DNA from: Candidatus Avipropionibacterium avicola
GTDB taxonomy: Bacteria; Actinomycetota; Actinomycetes; Propionibacteriales; Propionibacteriaceae
Assembly (NCBI GenBank): GCA_018715445.1
Contig: DVLP01000300.1
Span: 1-7,190, forward strand
Direction of reading: 5' to 3'
DNA: 7,190 nt
Positions 1-6,124 of the stretch are shown piece after piece. The notes beneath the pieces were generated by a model, which saw nothing but the letters and a program-made list of their open reading frames with translations, made no database searches and was not told the DNA's origin. Within the stretch, counting starts at the first letter, position 1; each line of letters opens with the position of its first letter. The position numbers and the translations under genes were made by a program.

Positions 1-423
1 CTTGGAGAAGCGGTGCACCTCGTCGACGAAGAGCACGGTGTGCACATTGTCGACCAGGTCGCGGCGGGCACGGTCGAGCACGGCCCGGACCTCCTTGACC
101 CCGGCGGTCACCGCTGAGATCTCCACGAACCGTCGTTGCGTGCTGCCCGAGACCACCGCGGCGATGGTGGTCTTGCCGACACCGGGAGGACCCCACAGGA
201 AGACCGACATCGCTCCGGTCCCGGAGGCCAGGCGCCGCAGCGGCGATCCCGGGCCGAGCAGGTGTTGTTGGCCGACGATCTCGTCGACGGTGCGGGGCCG
301 CAGGCGGACCGCGAGCGGAGCACTGGCGTGGGCGGCGCCACCCAAGCTTCCGCCCGTGGGGCCGCCAGTCTCCGGTGACGTGGCCCCGGTGGGGTCCGGA
401 TTGCCGAACAGGTCCTCGCTCAC
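1..423 (-). CDS. rarA: RarA/MgsA-type AAA+ ATPase, replication-associated recombination protein (N-terminal part, truncated by window edge)
   Basis: RarA (MgsA/WRNIP1 family) is a cytoplasmic AAA+ ATPase, related to clamp-loader and RuvB ATPases, that acts at stalled or gapped replication forks. The 141 visible codons hold the family hallmarks in order: the [22 protein letters not shown] segment at residues 42-63, Walker [10 protein letters not shown] at 78-86, the RarA-typical [12 protein letters not shown] stretch at 102-113, and Walker [11 protein letters not shown] at 130-139. The C-terminal lid, tetramerisation and MgsA domains lie beyond the left edge. The start is GTG at 423-421: it is the only usable start before an in-frame TAG at 450-448, and the next in-frame ATG falls just before Walker A, inside the conserved domain. 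No good Shine-Dalgarno sequence precedes it, but a -10-like TAGCCT lies 7 bases upstream, so a leaderless message is plausible. Residues 1-38 are a Gly/Pro-rich extension. Family assignment is very secure; the start is fairly secure. Confidence 0.95.
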   Translation of the reverse strand, partial: MSEDLFGNPDPTGATSPETGGPTGGSLGGAAHASAPLAVRLRPRTVDEIVGQQHLLGPGSPLRRLASGTGAMSVFLWGPPGVGKTTIAAVVSGSTQRRFVEISAVTAGVKEVRAVLDRARRDLVDNVHTVLFVDEVHRFSK

Positions 424-430
424 CTGCGTG

Positions 431-461
431 AGGCTATGCGATTCGTCCTAGGTTGATGCAA
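431..461 (-). promoter_or_regulatory. Candidate leaderless promoter of rarA
   Basis: On the minus strand TTGCAT (461-456) and TAGCCT (436-431) are separated by 19 bases, and 7 bases separate TAGCCT from the rarA GTG. TAGCCT fits the actinobacterial TANNNT -10 pattern, and its distance would put transcription start at or next to the start codon. The -35 match is modest and the spacer is long, so this is an inference from spacing and from the missing Shine-Dalgarno sequence. Confidence 0.4.
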
Positions 462-486
462 CCGGCACCGCCTCGAGATGCGTAGA
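451..486 (+). promoter_or_regulatory. Candidate ECF-type promoter of the sigma gene with a palindrome over the -35 region
   Basis: The 13-base palindrome GGTTG-ATG-CAACC (451-463) includes TGCAACC (457-463). After a 17-base spacer comes CGTAGA (481-486). Many ECF sigma factors recognise an AAC-containing -35 element and a CGT-containing -10 element at this spacing, and often read their own promoter. Transcription would start near 492-494, giving a short leader that contains the AGGAG site (511-515) of the sigma gene. The palindrome also overlaps the proposed rarA -35 on the other strand. The motif match is short, so this is suggestive only. Confidence 0.35.
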
Positions 487-520
487 GGGGGTGACCGACG
501 CCCCACGACCAGGAGTCAGC

Positions 521-1924
521 ATGGACCAGGCAAGCTTCGACGCCTTCTACGAGAAGTCGTACCACCGCGTCGTCGCGCAGGTGTACCTGACCTGCGGGAA
601 CCTGGCCGAGGCCCAGGACTGTGCCCAGGAGGCCTTCGTCCGGGCCTGGCAGAAGCGCGCCCAGTTGGACGCCGGTGACCATCCCGAGGCCTGGGTGCGG
701 ACCACGGCCCACCGGATCAGCATCAGCCAGTGGCGCAAGACCCGTCGCGCCGTCCCGACCGAGGTGCTGCCCGACGAGGGCAGCCATGACCCCGAGGTCG
801 CCGATCAGCTCGCCGTACGACGGGCGCTCGGTGAGCTGCCGGTCGAGACCCGCCGCGTGATCGTGCTGCACCACCTCAACGACCTGCCGGTTGCCGACAT
901 CGCGACCGAACTCGACATCCCCGAGGGCACCGTGAAGGCCCGTCTGTCGCGAGGTCGGGCCAAGTTGGCCGCGGTCCTCACCCGTCCCGACCCCGCCGAG
1001 GCCCTCGCGGCATCGATGACCCTGATGGAGGACCAGCCGATGCACGACACCGATCCGTACGGTCTGCGCAAGCTCGCCGAGCCCGCCCACACCGTCCCGG
1101 TCCCCGCCGCCGCGGAGATCCGTCGACGCGGGCAGCGTCGGAACAGTCATCGCCTGCTCGGTGGCGTCGCCGCCGGTCTGGCCTGCGCCGTGCTGGCCAC
1201 CGGGGTCGCGCTGGGGGCCAGGGGTGACTGGCAGGTGCTGCCGTGGCAGAACACCGCCTCGCCGACCCCGACCGGCTTCACCAGCCCCGATCCGGGTCAG
1301 TCACCCAGCGTGCCGGCCAGCCTGACTTGGGAGCAGGTCCCGACCGACGACGAGGTGTCGGTGGTCGAGCCCGGCGACCTGGCCCAGATCAGCGAGGAGG
1401 AGGGCTGGAGCGAGCAGTGGGCGCCCAGCCGCTGCATCGCCGACCGTACGGCGATCAACCCGGCCTCGACCCTGATCCGTTCGTTCAGCAACGAGCCCGG
1501 CAATGACAACGCCATCACCTCCGATGCCGTGGTGATGCAGTTCGGCTCTGCGGACGAGGCCACCGCGGCGCGCGCGCAGATCGCCGCCTGGTACGCCGAC
1601 TGTGCCGAACGGTTGGCGGCCGACGGCACACCCTCACCGAAGTTGCACGACTCCCAGGACATCACCCTGGCCTCCGACAAGGACTTCCCTGCCGGGACGG
1701 TGGCCGACTACCACCTGATGTCGTGGGGCGTCGAGGACCAGGCCTACGGCGACTTCGAGGAGTCCGTCGTGGTGCAGGTCGGTGACCGCCTGACCTGGTA
1801 CCTGCTGCGGTTGCCGGCCTGGCCGGAGCGCCACTGCACCCCCGACACCGACGACGGCCGCGACGAGGAGCTGTGCTCACCGGTCCAGTCGCTGCCCGAC
1901 ATCGCCGCGCGGTTGGCCTCCTGA
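521..1924 (+). CDS. ECF-family sigma factor fused to a transmembrane segment and extracytoplasmic sensor-like domain
   Basis: A 467-residue protein, against about 170-200 for an ordinary ECF sigma factor. Residues 10-75 form sigma region 2 (CAQEAFVRAWQ at 34-44, promoter-melting segment around 57-73). Residues 97-152 form region 4, with the helix-turn-helix ADIATELDIPEGTVKARLSRGR at 125-146. A linker (about 155-210) ends in the basic run RRRGQRR (201-207), followed by one hydrophobic helix at 212-232. The basic side facing the sigma part predicts sigma inside and residues 233-467 outside. The outer part starts with a Pro/Ser/Thr-rich stretch and has four cysteines (305, 361, 439, 452) that could form two disulphides; it faintly resembles PknH-type sensor domains. 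No HxxxCxxC anti-sigma zinc motif is seen. ATG 521 was chosen because AGGAG (511-515) lies 5 bases before it; the in-frame GTG at 491 lacks a spaced ribosome binding site and lies at or before the predicted transcript start. Its target genes are unknown. The sigma domain is secure; the sensor role is inferred. Confidence 0.9.
   Translation: MDQASFDAFYEKSYHRVVAQVYLTCGNLAEAQDCAQEAFVRAWQKRAQLDAGDHPEAWVRTTAHRISISQWRKTRRAVPTEVLPDEGSHDPEVADQLAVRRALGELPVETRRVIVLHHLNDLPVADIATELDIPEGTVKARLSRGRAKLAAVLTRPDPAEALAASMTLMEDQPMHDTDPYGLRKLAEPAHTVPVPAAAEIRRRGQRRNSHRLLGGVAAGLACAVLATGVALGARGDWQVLPWQNTASPTPTGFTSPDPGQSPSVPASLTWEQVPTDDEVSVVEPGDLAQISEEEGWSEQWAPSRCIADRTAINPASTLIRSFSNEPGNDNAITSDAVVMQFGSADEATAARAQIAAWYADCAERLAADGTPSPKLHDSQDITLASDKDFPAGTVADYHLMSWGVEDQAYGDFEESVVVQVGDRLTWYLLRLPAWPERHCTPDTDDGRDEELCSPVQSLPDIAARLAS
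1027..1042 (+). promoter_or_regulatory. Internal Shine-Dalgarno and in-frame ATG at the sigma/membrane-domain junction
   Basis: GGAGGA (1027-1032) stands 7 bases before ATG (1040-1042), which is codon 174 of the sigma gene in the same frame. It is the best ribosome binding site in the window. Starting here would yield a 294-residue protein lacking the sigma domains but keeping the basic segment, membrane helix and outer domain, so one gene could make both a fused and a free form. In many actinobacteria the corresponding sigma factor and a membrane protein starting with a similar Pro-Ala-Ala-Glu-Ile/Val-Arg-Arg-Arg-Gly segment are separate adjacent genes (general impression, not searched). Use of this start is inferred. 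Confidence 0.45.
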
Positions 1925-1949
1925 GCTCGGTACGGGCCGAGGTGGGGCA

Positions 1950-1961
1950 TATCCTGCCGAC
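1950..1961 (+). promoter_or_regulatory. Candidate -10 element for a leaderless lysR-type transcript
   Basis: TATCCT (1950-1955) matches TANNNT and is followed by exactly 6 bases before ATG 1962, so transcription could begin at the start codon. No Shine-Dalgarno sequence is correctly spaced; the purine-rich GAGGTGGGG is about 14 bases away. No convincing -35 was found. Co-transcription from the sigma gene, which ends 37 bases upstream, is also possible. Confidence 0.4.
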
Positions 1962-2855
1962 ATGTCCGACTGGCCCGACCTGGCGTCCCTGGCGCTGCTG
2001 GTGGCGATCGCCGACCACGGCAGCCTCTCGGCCGCGGCCCGTCACGTCGGGATGGCCCAGCCCAATGCCACCCGCACCTTGGCGCGGTTGGAACGCGACC
2101 TGGGCCTGAGCCTGGTGCAACGCTCCACGGCCGGATCGACCCCGACCTCCAACGGCACCCTGGTCGTCGAGTGGGCCCGTCCGCTGCTGCAGGCCGCCGA
2201 GGACCTGTTGGACGGAGCGGCCGTGTTGGCCCATCGCTCCGAGCAGCAGCTGACGGTCGCTGCCAGCCACACCATCGCCGAGCAGCTGCTGCCCGGGTGG
2301 TTGGTACGGCTTCGCGATGACCATCCCCAGTTGCAGGTCGCGGTCCACGTGCACAACAGTGCTGACGTGGTCGACGACCTGCATCACGGACGGTGCACCC
2401 TCGGGTTCATCGAGGGGCCGACGGTGCCGTGGGGCATGCATTCGGTCGTGGTGGCCCGTGACGAGCTCGTCCTGGTGGTCGCACCGACCCATCCGTGGGC
2501 GCGACGGCGGCGCCCGGTCGAGGCGTCAGAACTGTTGGCCACCGCGCTGGTCACCCGGGAGCAGGGGTCGGGGACCCGGGTGGCCCTGGACGCCGCGTTG
2601 GGCTCCACGACCACGTCGCAGCTCGAGCTGCCCAGCAATGCGGCGGTCAGGATCGCGGTCAGCTCGGGTGCCGGGCCGGCCGTGCTGAGTCGGTTGGCCG
2701 TCACCGAGGCGTTGCGCAGCAAGGATCTGGTGCAGGTCCCGGTGGCCGGGGTCGACCTCGGGCGACGACTACGGGCGGTCTGGACCGGGCGCCGCCGTCT
2801 GGCGGGCCCGGCCCGTGACCTGGTCGACCTGGCGAGGTCGGACCGTCTCACTTGA
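1962..2855 (+). CDS. LysR-family transcriptional regulator
   Basis: A 297-residue protein of normal LysR length, a cytoplasmic DNA-binding regulator that usually works as a tetramer and responds to a small-molecule co-inducer. Residues 6-64 form the N-terminal winged helix-turn-helix, with SLSAAARHVGMAQPNATRTL (21-40) as its core. Residues about 95-290 form the two-lobed, periplasmic-binding-protein-like effector domain. AASHTIAEQLLPGWL (100-114) and REQGSGTR (199-206) resemble the CysL-like subgroup, which suggests but does not prove a related effector. LysR genes often sit divergently from their target, but here the upstream sigma gene is co-directional (37-base gap) and the downstream gene converges, so no target is implied by position. 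Its last 8 bases overlap the 3' end of the minus-strand permease gene. The ATG start gives a standard N terminus. Family certain; ligand and targets unknown. Confidence 0.93.
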   Translation: MSDWPDLASLALLVAIADHGSLSAAARHVGMAQPNATRTLARLERDLGLSLVQRSTAGSTPTSNGTLVVEWARPLLQAAEDLLDGAAVLAHRSEQQLTVAASHTIAEQLLPGWLVRLRDDHPQLQVAVHVHNSADVVDDLHHGRCTLGFIEGPTVPWGMHSVVVARDELVLVVAPTHPWARRRRPVEASELLATALVTREQGSGTRVALDAALGSTTTSQLELPSNAAVRIAVSSGAGPAVLSRLAVTEALRSKDLVQVPVAGVDLGRRLRAVWTGRRRLAGPARDLVDLARSDRLT

Positions 2856-3807
2856 TCCCGGTGTGGGCCAGCGCAGCCACGAAGTTGCGCTGGAACATCA
2901 TGAACAGGATGAACAGCGGCAACACCGAGGAGACCGAGGCCGCCATCGCGAAGCCGGCCGAGAGACCGCCCTCGGCGTCGACGAATCGGGTCAGGCCCAG
3001 GGGCACGGTGTAGTTCTCCGCGGTGGACAGCATCACCAACGGACCCTCGTAGTCGTTCCACGAGCCGACGAAGCTGATGATGGCCAGCGCCGCCAGGGTG
3101 GGACGGACCTGTGGGAGGTAGATGTTCCAGAACACCCGCCACTCCCCTGCCCCGTCGATCCGGGCGGCCTCACCCAGCTCCGGTGGTGCGGCCAGGAAGG
3201 CCTGTCTCATCAGGAAGGTCCCGAACACGGTGAACACTCCCGGAAGGATGAGCGCCCACAGGGTGTCGTACAGCCCCATCTGCTGGAAGAACATGAACCG
3301 CGGCACCAGCAGCAACTGGCCGGGGATGACCGCGGTCGCCAGGTAGAGCAGGAAGACCTTGTCCCGCCCGGCGAAGTGCAACCGGGCAAAGGCGTATCCG
3401 GCCATCGACGAGGTCAGCAGGTCGCCGAACAGCCCGATCCCCGAGACCGTGAGGGAGTTGGCGAAGAACCGCGCCATGGGCGGATTGCCGTCGACCCACA
3501 CGTGGTAGTAGTTGCTCCACACCACCGGATCGGGGATCCACTGGATCGGGAAGGTGAAGACGTCGATGTTGCGCTTCAGTGACGAGATCACCATCCACAC
3601 GAAGGGCATCAGGAAGATCAGCGAGAAGCCCCACAGCACCACCGAACGGACCGTCAGGCCGATCAGGGCCTTGGTCCGACGCGGTCCGCGCTGCGGGATC
3701 TCGGCCATCCATCCGCTGGTGCGCTGCCGCCGTCGCTTGGGCTGACCGGGCAGGTCCTGACCCGGTGTGGCCTCGTCAGCCAGTCCTGCTGGCGTGATCG
3801 CGGTCAT
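2848..3807 (-). CDS. CUT1 carbohydrate ABC transporter permease, MalG-like
   Basis: One half of the membrane channel of a CUT1 sugar importer, 319 residues. A basic, Pro/Gln-rich cytoplasmic tail (1-50) is followed by six predicted membrane helices near 52-74, 117-139, 150-172, 180-202, 237-256 and 288-307. The EAA loop that docks the ATPase is at 213-232, beginning EAARIDGAG and ending NIYLP. The C-terminal AHTGIK is typical of MalG-type subunits, which often end in a short tail of the form GxxK/G. The start is ATG 3807-3805, which overlaps the TGA of the preceding permease as ATGA, a strong sign of translational coupling; an in-frame start at 3915 would lie well inside the upstream gene and is rejected. 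This is the last gene of the operon and it overlaps lysR tail to tail by 8 bases. Substrate unknown. Confidence 0.95.
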   Translation of the reverse strand: MTAITPAGLADEATPGQDLPGQPKRRRQRTSGWMAEIPQRGPRRTKALIGLTVRSVVLWGFSLIFLMPFVWMVISSLKRNIDVFTFPIQWIPDPVVWSNYYHVWVDGNPPMARFFANSLTVSGIGLFGDLLTSSMAGYAFARLHFAGRDKVFLLYLATAVIPGQLLLVPRFMFFQQMGLYDTLWALILPGVFTVFGTFLMRQAFLAAPPELGEAARIDGAGEWRVFWNIYLPQVRPTLAALAIISFVGSWNDYEGPLVMLSTAENYTVPLGLTRFVDAEGGLSAGFAMAASVSSVLPLFILFMMFQRNFVAALAHTGIK

Positions 3808-4727
3808 GAGTACAACCCCCGTCCCTTCTGGAAGCGCCACATCACCACGGTCAGGGCGAGCACCCCGATCGCGTTGAGCACGCCGATCGCTGCGGCATAA
3901 CCGAACTGGTACCACTGGAAACCGCGCTGGTACATGTAGTACGACAACGTGGTCGAGGAGTCACCGGGGCCACCCTGGGTGAGGAAGGCGATCAGCCCGA
4001 AGCCCTGGGAGTGCCCGATCATCGACATGATCGCCAGGAAGGTGGTCGTCGGCATCAGCGACGGCCAGGTCACCGTGGTGAACCGACGCCACCACCCTGC
4101 CCCGTCGATCTCGGCCGCCTCGTGCAGCTCGGGAGGCACCGATTGCAGTGCTGACAGGAAGATCACGCAGTGGAACCCCATCCCGGCCCAGGACGTGATC
4201 AGGATGATGGTCAGCAGGCTCCAGTCCTGGGAGACCAACCACGCGGGCGGCTCCTCCAACCCAAGGCTGTTCAGCAGCAGGTTGACCACACCACTGGTCG
4301 GGTGCAGCAACAGCAACCACACGAAGCCGATGGCGATCGAGTTGACGATGTGCGGGAAGAAGAAGATCAGCCGCAGCACGCCCCGCCCGATCACCGGCCC
4401 GTTCAGCACCAACGCCAGACCCAGTCCCCCGAGCATGGTCAGCGGCACGCCGAGACCGGCATAGAGGAAGGTCCTGGCCATCGCCCACCAGAACTGGGAA
4501 TCCCCCATGAGCGCGGAGAAGTTGGCCAGGCCGACGAAGGTGATGCCGTCGATGCCGGAGACCACGTTCCAGTCGGTGAAGGAGATGCCGATCCCGGCAA
4601 TCAGCGGCACCAGGGTGAAGCAGAGGAAACCGATGAGGTTGGGCATGATGAACAGCCACCCTGCCCACCGCATCGTCGTACGTACGCCGGACCGCGAGCG
4701 CGGTCGGCTGATGGTCGTCGCTGCCAC
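3804..4727 (-). CDS. CUT1 carbohydrate ABC transporter permease, MalF-like
   Basis: The partner channel subunit, 307 residues. After a short basic N terminus (1-20) there are six predicted membrane helices: about 22-50, 84-109, 117-141, 170-193, 226-248 and 274-297. The opening helix carries FIMPNLIGFLCFTLVP, typical of this family. The EAA loop at 203-222 begins EAAEIDGAGWW and ends TVTWP. LTQGGPGDSSTTLSYYMY (249-266) is a conserved MalF/UgpA-type stretch before the last helix. The start is GTG 4727-4725, only 4 bases after the stop of the binding-protein gene. It has little Shine-Dalgarno sequence, so coupled translation is likely. Its TGA overlaps the ATG of the MalG-like gene. No ATPase gene follows, so energy probably comes from a shared ATPase encoded elsewhere (MsiK-type in actinobacteria). 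Confidence 0.95.
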   Translation of the reverse strand: MAATTISRPRSRSGVRTTMRWAGWLFIMPNLIGFLCFTLVPLIAGIGISFTDWNVVSGIDGITFVGLANFSALMGDSQFWWAMARTFLYAGLGVPLTMLGGLGLALVLNGPVIGRGVLRLIFFFPHIVNSIAIGFVWLLLLHPTSGVVNLLLNSLGLEEPPAWLVSQDWSLLTIILITSWAGMGFHCVIFLSALQSVPPELHEAAEIDGAGWWRRFTTVTWPSLMPTTTFLAIMSMIGHSQGFGLIAFLTQGGPGDSSTTLSYYMYQRGFQWYQFGYAAAIGVLNAIGVLALTVVMWRFQKGRGLYS

Positions 4728-4731
4728 GGTG

Positions 4732-6081
4732 TCACTTCGCAGCCGCGATGGCCGCGTCGGCGTCCTTGGTCATGGTCTCGACCCACGATTCCACCGAACG
4801 GGTGCCGAGCAGCACCTCGTCGGTCCGCTTCTCGACCATCTCGTCGAGCTCGCTGGCCGCGGTGAAGATGGTGTCCACCGGGATCGTGACCTCCTTGCCG
4901 AACAACGCATTCTCGAAGCTCGGCACGTCGAACAGCTCCTCGCGCTGCTCGCCGAGCAGCGAGGCCACCAGTTCCTGCGGAGTGGCGTTGCCGACCACCG
5001 AGGGCAGACGCCCGCCGGGCACGTTGTACTGACCGTTGAGCATCCAGAACCGGACGAACTCCCAGGCCAGGTCAGGATCGCTGGCCTTCGAGCTGATCGA
5101 GACGTTGTCGCCGATCGCGCCGACGCCCCACTCGTCGCCACCGGGCTCCACCGTCGGGTGCGGCATCGCCTTGGTGATGAAGTCGTGCGGGAACTCCTTG
5201 GTGTCGGCGATGTAGCGCAGGATGAAGATCTGCGAGGCATGCATCGCGGCACGGTTGGTCAGGAACGGCGTGTGGGCGAAGGTCTCGAGCTTCTCGGCCA
5301 GGATCGTCTTGCGATCCATGCAGTGCTTGGCGTCCTGCTCGTCCAGGCGGTGCTGCAGGTCCTCGGCGAAGATCGGGTGGTCGAAGTTGGACCGCTCGCC
5401 ACCATCGGCGTAGTAGCGGTCCGGACCCAGCACGATGCCGGCCTTGGTGAGGGCGTTGAAGCTGCCGTAGACACCGTCGCCGCTGAGCTCCTTGGCGACC
5501 GACTCGAAGTCCTCGTAGGTCCAGCTGTCGCCCAGCTTGATGCCGGCCTTGTCGAGCATGGTCTGGTTCAGCACGACGATCGTGGGGCTCTTCTGCGCCG
5601 GGACGCTGAAGGCCTTGCCATCGCTGAAGTAGTTGGACGGGCTCTCCGCCGTGGTACCGAACTGCTTGAGGTCGGGATCGGCGTCGATGCGCTCGGTGAG
5701 GTCAACCGCCAGCCCGTTCGAGACGCGCTGGAAGAGCTTGGCCGGTGCGTAGGAGATGAACACGTCGATCGGTGCACCACCGGCCAGCGACGAGTCCAGC
5801 TTCAGGTTGCCGGTGTCGTCGTTCGGGTAGCGGGTGTAGGTCACCTTGACATCAGGATTCGCCTCGGTGAAGGCATCACAGAGGGCTTGCGGTCCGTTCT
5901 CGGCCGGCACGCCGCCCCAGACGTTCAAGGTCCCACCCTTGCCACCGCCACCACCACCGGAATTCGGGGCAAGGTTGCAACCAGCCAGGCCGGCTGCCGA
6001 GGCCGCGCCCATCGCACCGAGGAAGGATCGCCTGCCCCATCGTGTGCCGGCCAATGCGTTCGTCATTGAATTCTGCGACAT
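4732..6081 (-). CDS. Sugar-binding lipoprotein of a CUT1 ABC importer, Tat-type signal
   Basis: A 449-residue extracellular solute-binding protein, family 1, anchored as a lipoprotein. The N terminus has a twin-arginine motif GRRSFLG (16-22), a short hydrophobic stretch and lipobox LAGC, so the mature protein would begin at Cys35. A poly-glycine linker follows (42-47). The binding-protein fold then shows TLNVWGG (51-57), APIDVFISYAPAKLF (103-117), DGKAFSVPAQ (154-163), the NQTMLDKAGIKLGDSWTYED segment (172-191) and AWEFVRFWM (339-347). Extra cysteines are at 68 and 254. ATG 6081-6079 is chosen because AGGAG (6093-6089) lies 7 bases before it and it gives a sensible signal peptide; the longer frame back to 6300 would run into the IclR gene and is not supported. 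It is the second gene of the operon, 43 bases after iclR. The bound sugar cannot be deduced. Confidence 0.95.
   Translation of the reverse strand: MSQNSMTNALAGTRWGRRSFLGAMGAASAAGLAGCNLAPNSGGGGGGKGGTLNVWGGVPAENGPQALCDAFTEANPDVKVTYTRYPNDDTGNLKLDSSLAGGAPIDVFISYAPAKLFQRVSNGLAVDLTERIDADPDLKQFGTTAESPSNYFSDGKAFSVPAQKSPTIVVLNQTMLDKAGIKLGDSWTYEDFESVAKELSGDGVYGSFNALTKAGIVLGPDRYYADGGERSNFDHPIFAEDLQHRLDEQDAKHCMDRKTILAEKLETFAHTPFLTNRAAMHASQIFILRYIADTKEFPHDFITKAMPHPTVEPGGDEWGVGAIGDNVSISSKASDPDLAWEFVRFWMLNGQYNVPGGRLPSVVGNATPQELVASLLGEQREELFDVPSFENALFGKEVTIPVDTIFTAASELDEMVEKRTDEVLLGTRSVESWVETMTKDADAAIAAAK
5941..5958 (-). repeat. GGN codon run encoding a poly-glycine linker
   Basis: Six successive GGT/GGC codons encode residues 42-47 of the binding lipoprotein, between the lipidated Cys35 and the folded domain. 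Such flexible tethers after the lipobox are common in actinobacterial lipoproteins. The near-perfect trinucleotide repeat could vary in length between strains by multiples of three without breaking the frame. Confidence 0.7.
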
Positions 6082-6124
6082 GGGTCTTCTCCTGTCATGG
6101 AAGGGATGGGTCCCACCTGCCACC
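6082..6124 (-). promoter_or_regulatory. iclR-to-binding-protein gap with strong RBS and small palindrome
   Basis: The 43-base gap holds AGGAG (6093-6089), the Shine-Dalgarno site of the lipoprotein gene. It also holds a 9-base palindrome TGGG-T-CCCA (6107-6115, plus-strand reading), just upstream of the RBS. The palindrome could be a small operator or part of an RNA fold. No separate promoter is convincing, so transcription from the iclR promoter is favoured. The RBS is solid; the palindrome's role is a guess. Confidence 0.45.

Noticed and set aside
491..520. GTG 491 as the sigma start
   Set aside because: No properly spaced Shine-Dalgarno sequence precedes it and it lies at or upstream of the predicted transcript start, whereas ATG 521 has AGGAG 5 bases away.
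434..1150. A 238-codon minus-strand open frame opposite the sigma gene
   Set aside because: It is Gly/Leu/Val-rich with no recognisable motif and lies antisense to conserved sigma regions 2 and 4; a shadow frame.
1662..2492. A 276-codon minus-strand open frame across the sigma C terminus and lysR
   Set aside because: It spans two real genes and their gap on the opposite strand, with Gln/Arg/Gly-rich low-complexity translation and no plausible start signals.
2815..3582. A 255-codon plus-strand open frame opposite the MalG-like gene
   Set aside because: Rich in His, Gln, Glu and Gly without motifs, and antisense to a permease with six helices and an EAA loop.
3808..3915. Longer MalG-like protein starting at 3915
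   Set aside because: It would add 36 Arg-rich residues overlapping the upstream permease; the ATGA overlap at 3807-3804 is the usual coupled start.
4677..4686. CGTACGTACG palindrome
   Set aside because: It lies within the coding sequence of the MalF-like gene's basic N terminus and is explained by Val-Arg-Thr codons; a short palindrome of this kind occurs by chance.
4507..6069. A 520-codon plus-strand open frame opposite the binding-lipoprotein gene
   Set aside because: It is antisense to a gene with clear signal peptide, fold and RBS, and its composition (Arg/Gly/Val/His-rich, low complexity) is typical of a shadow frame in high-GC DNA.
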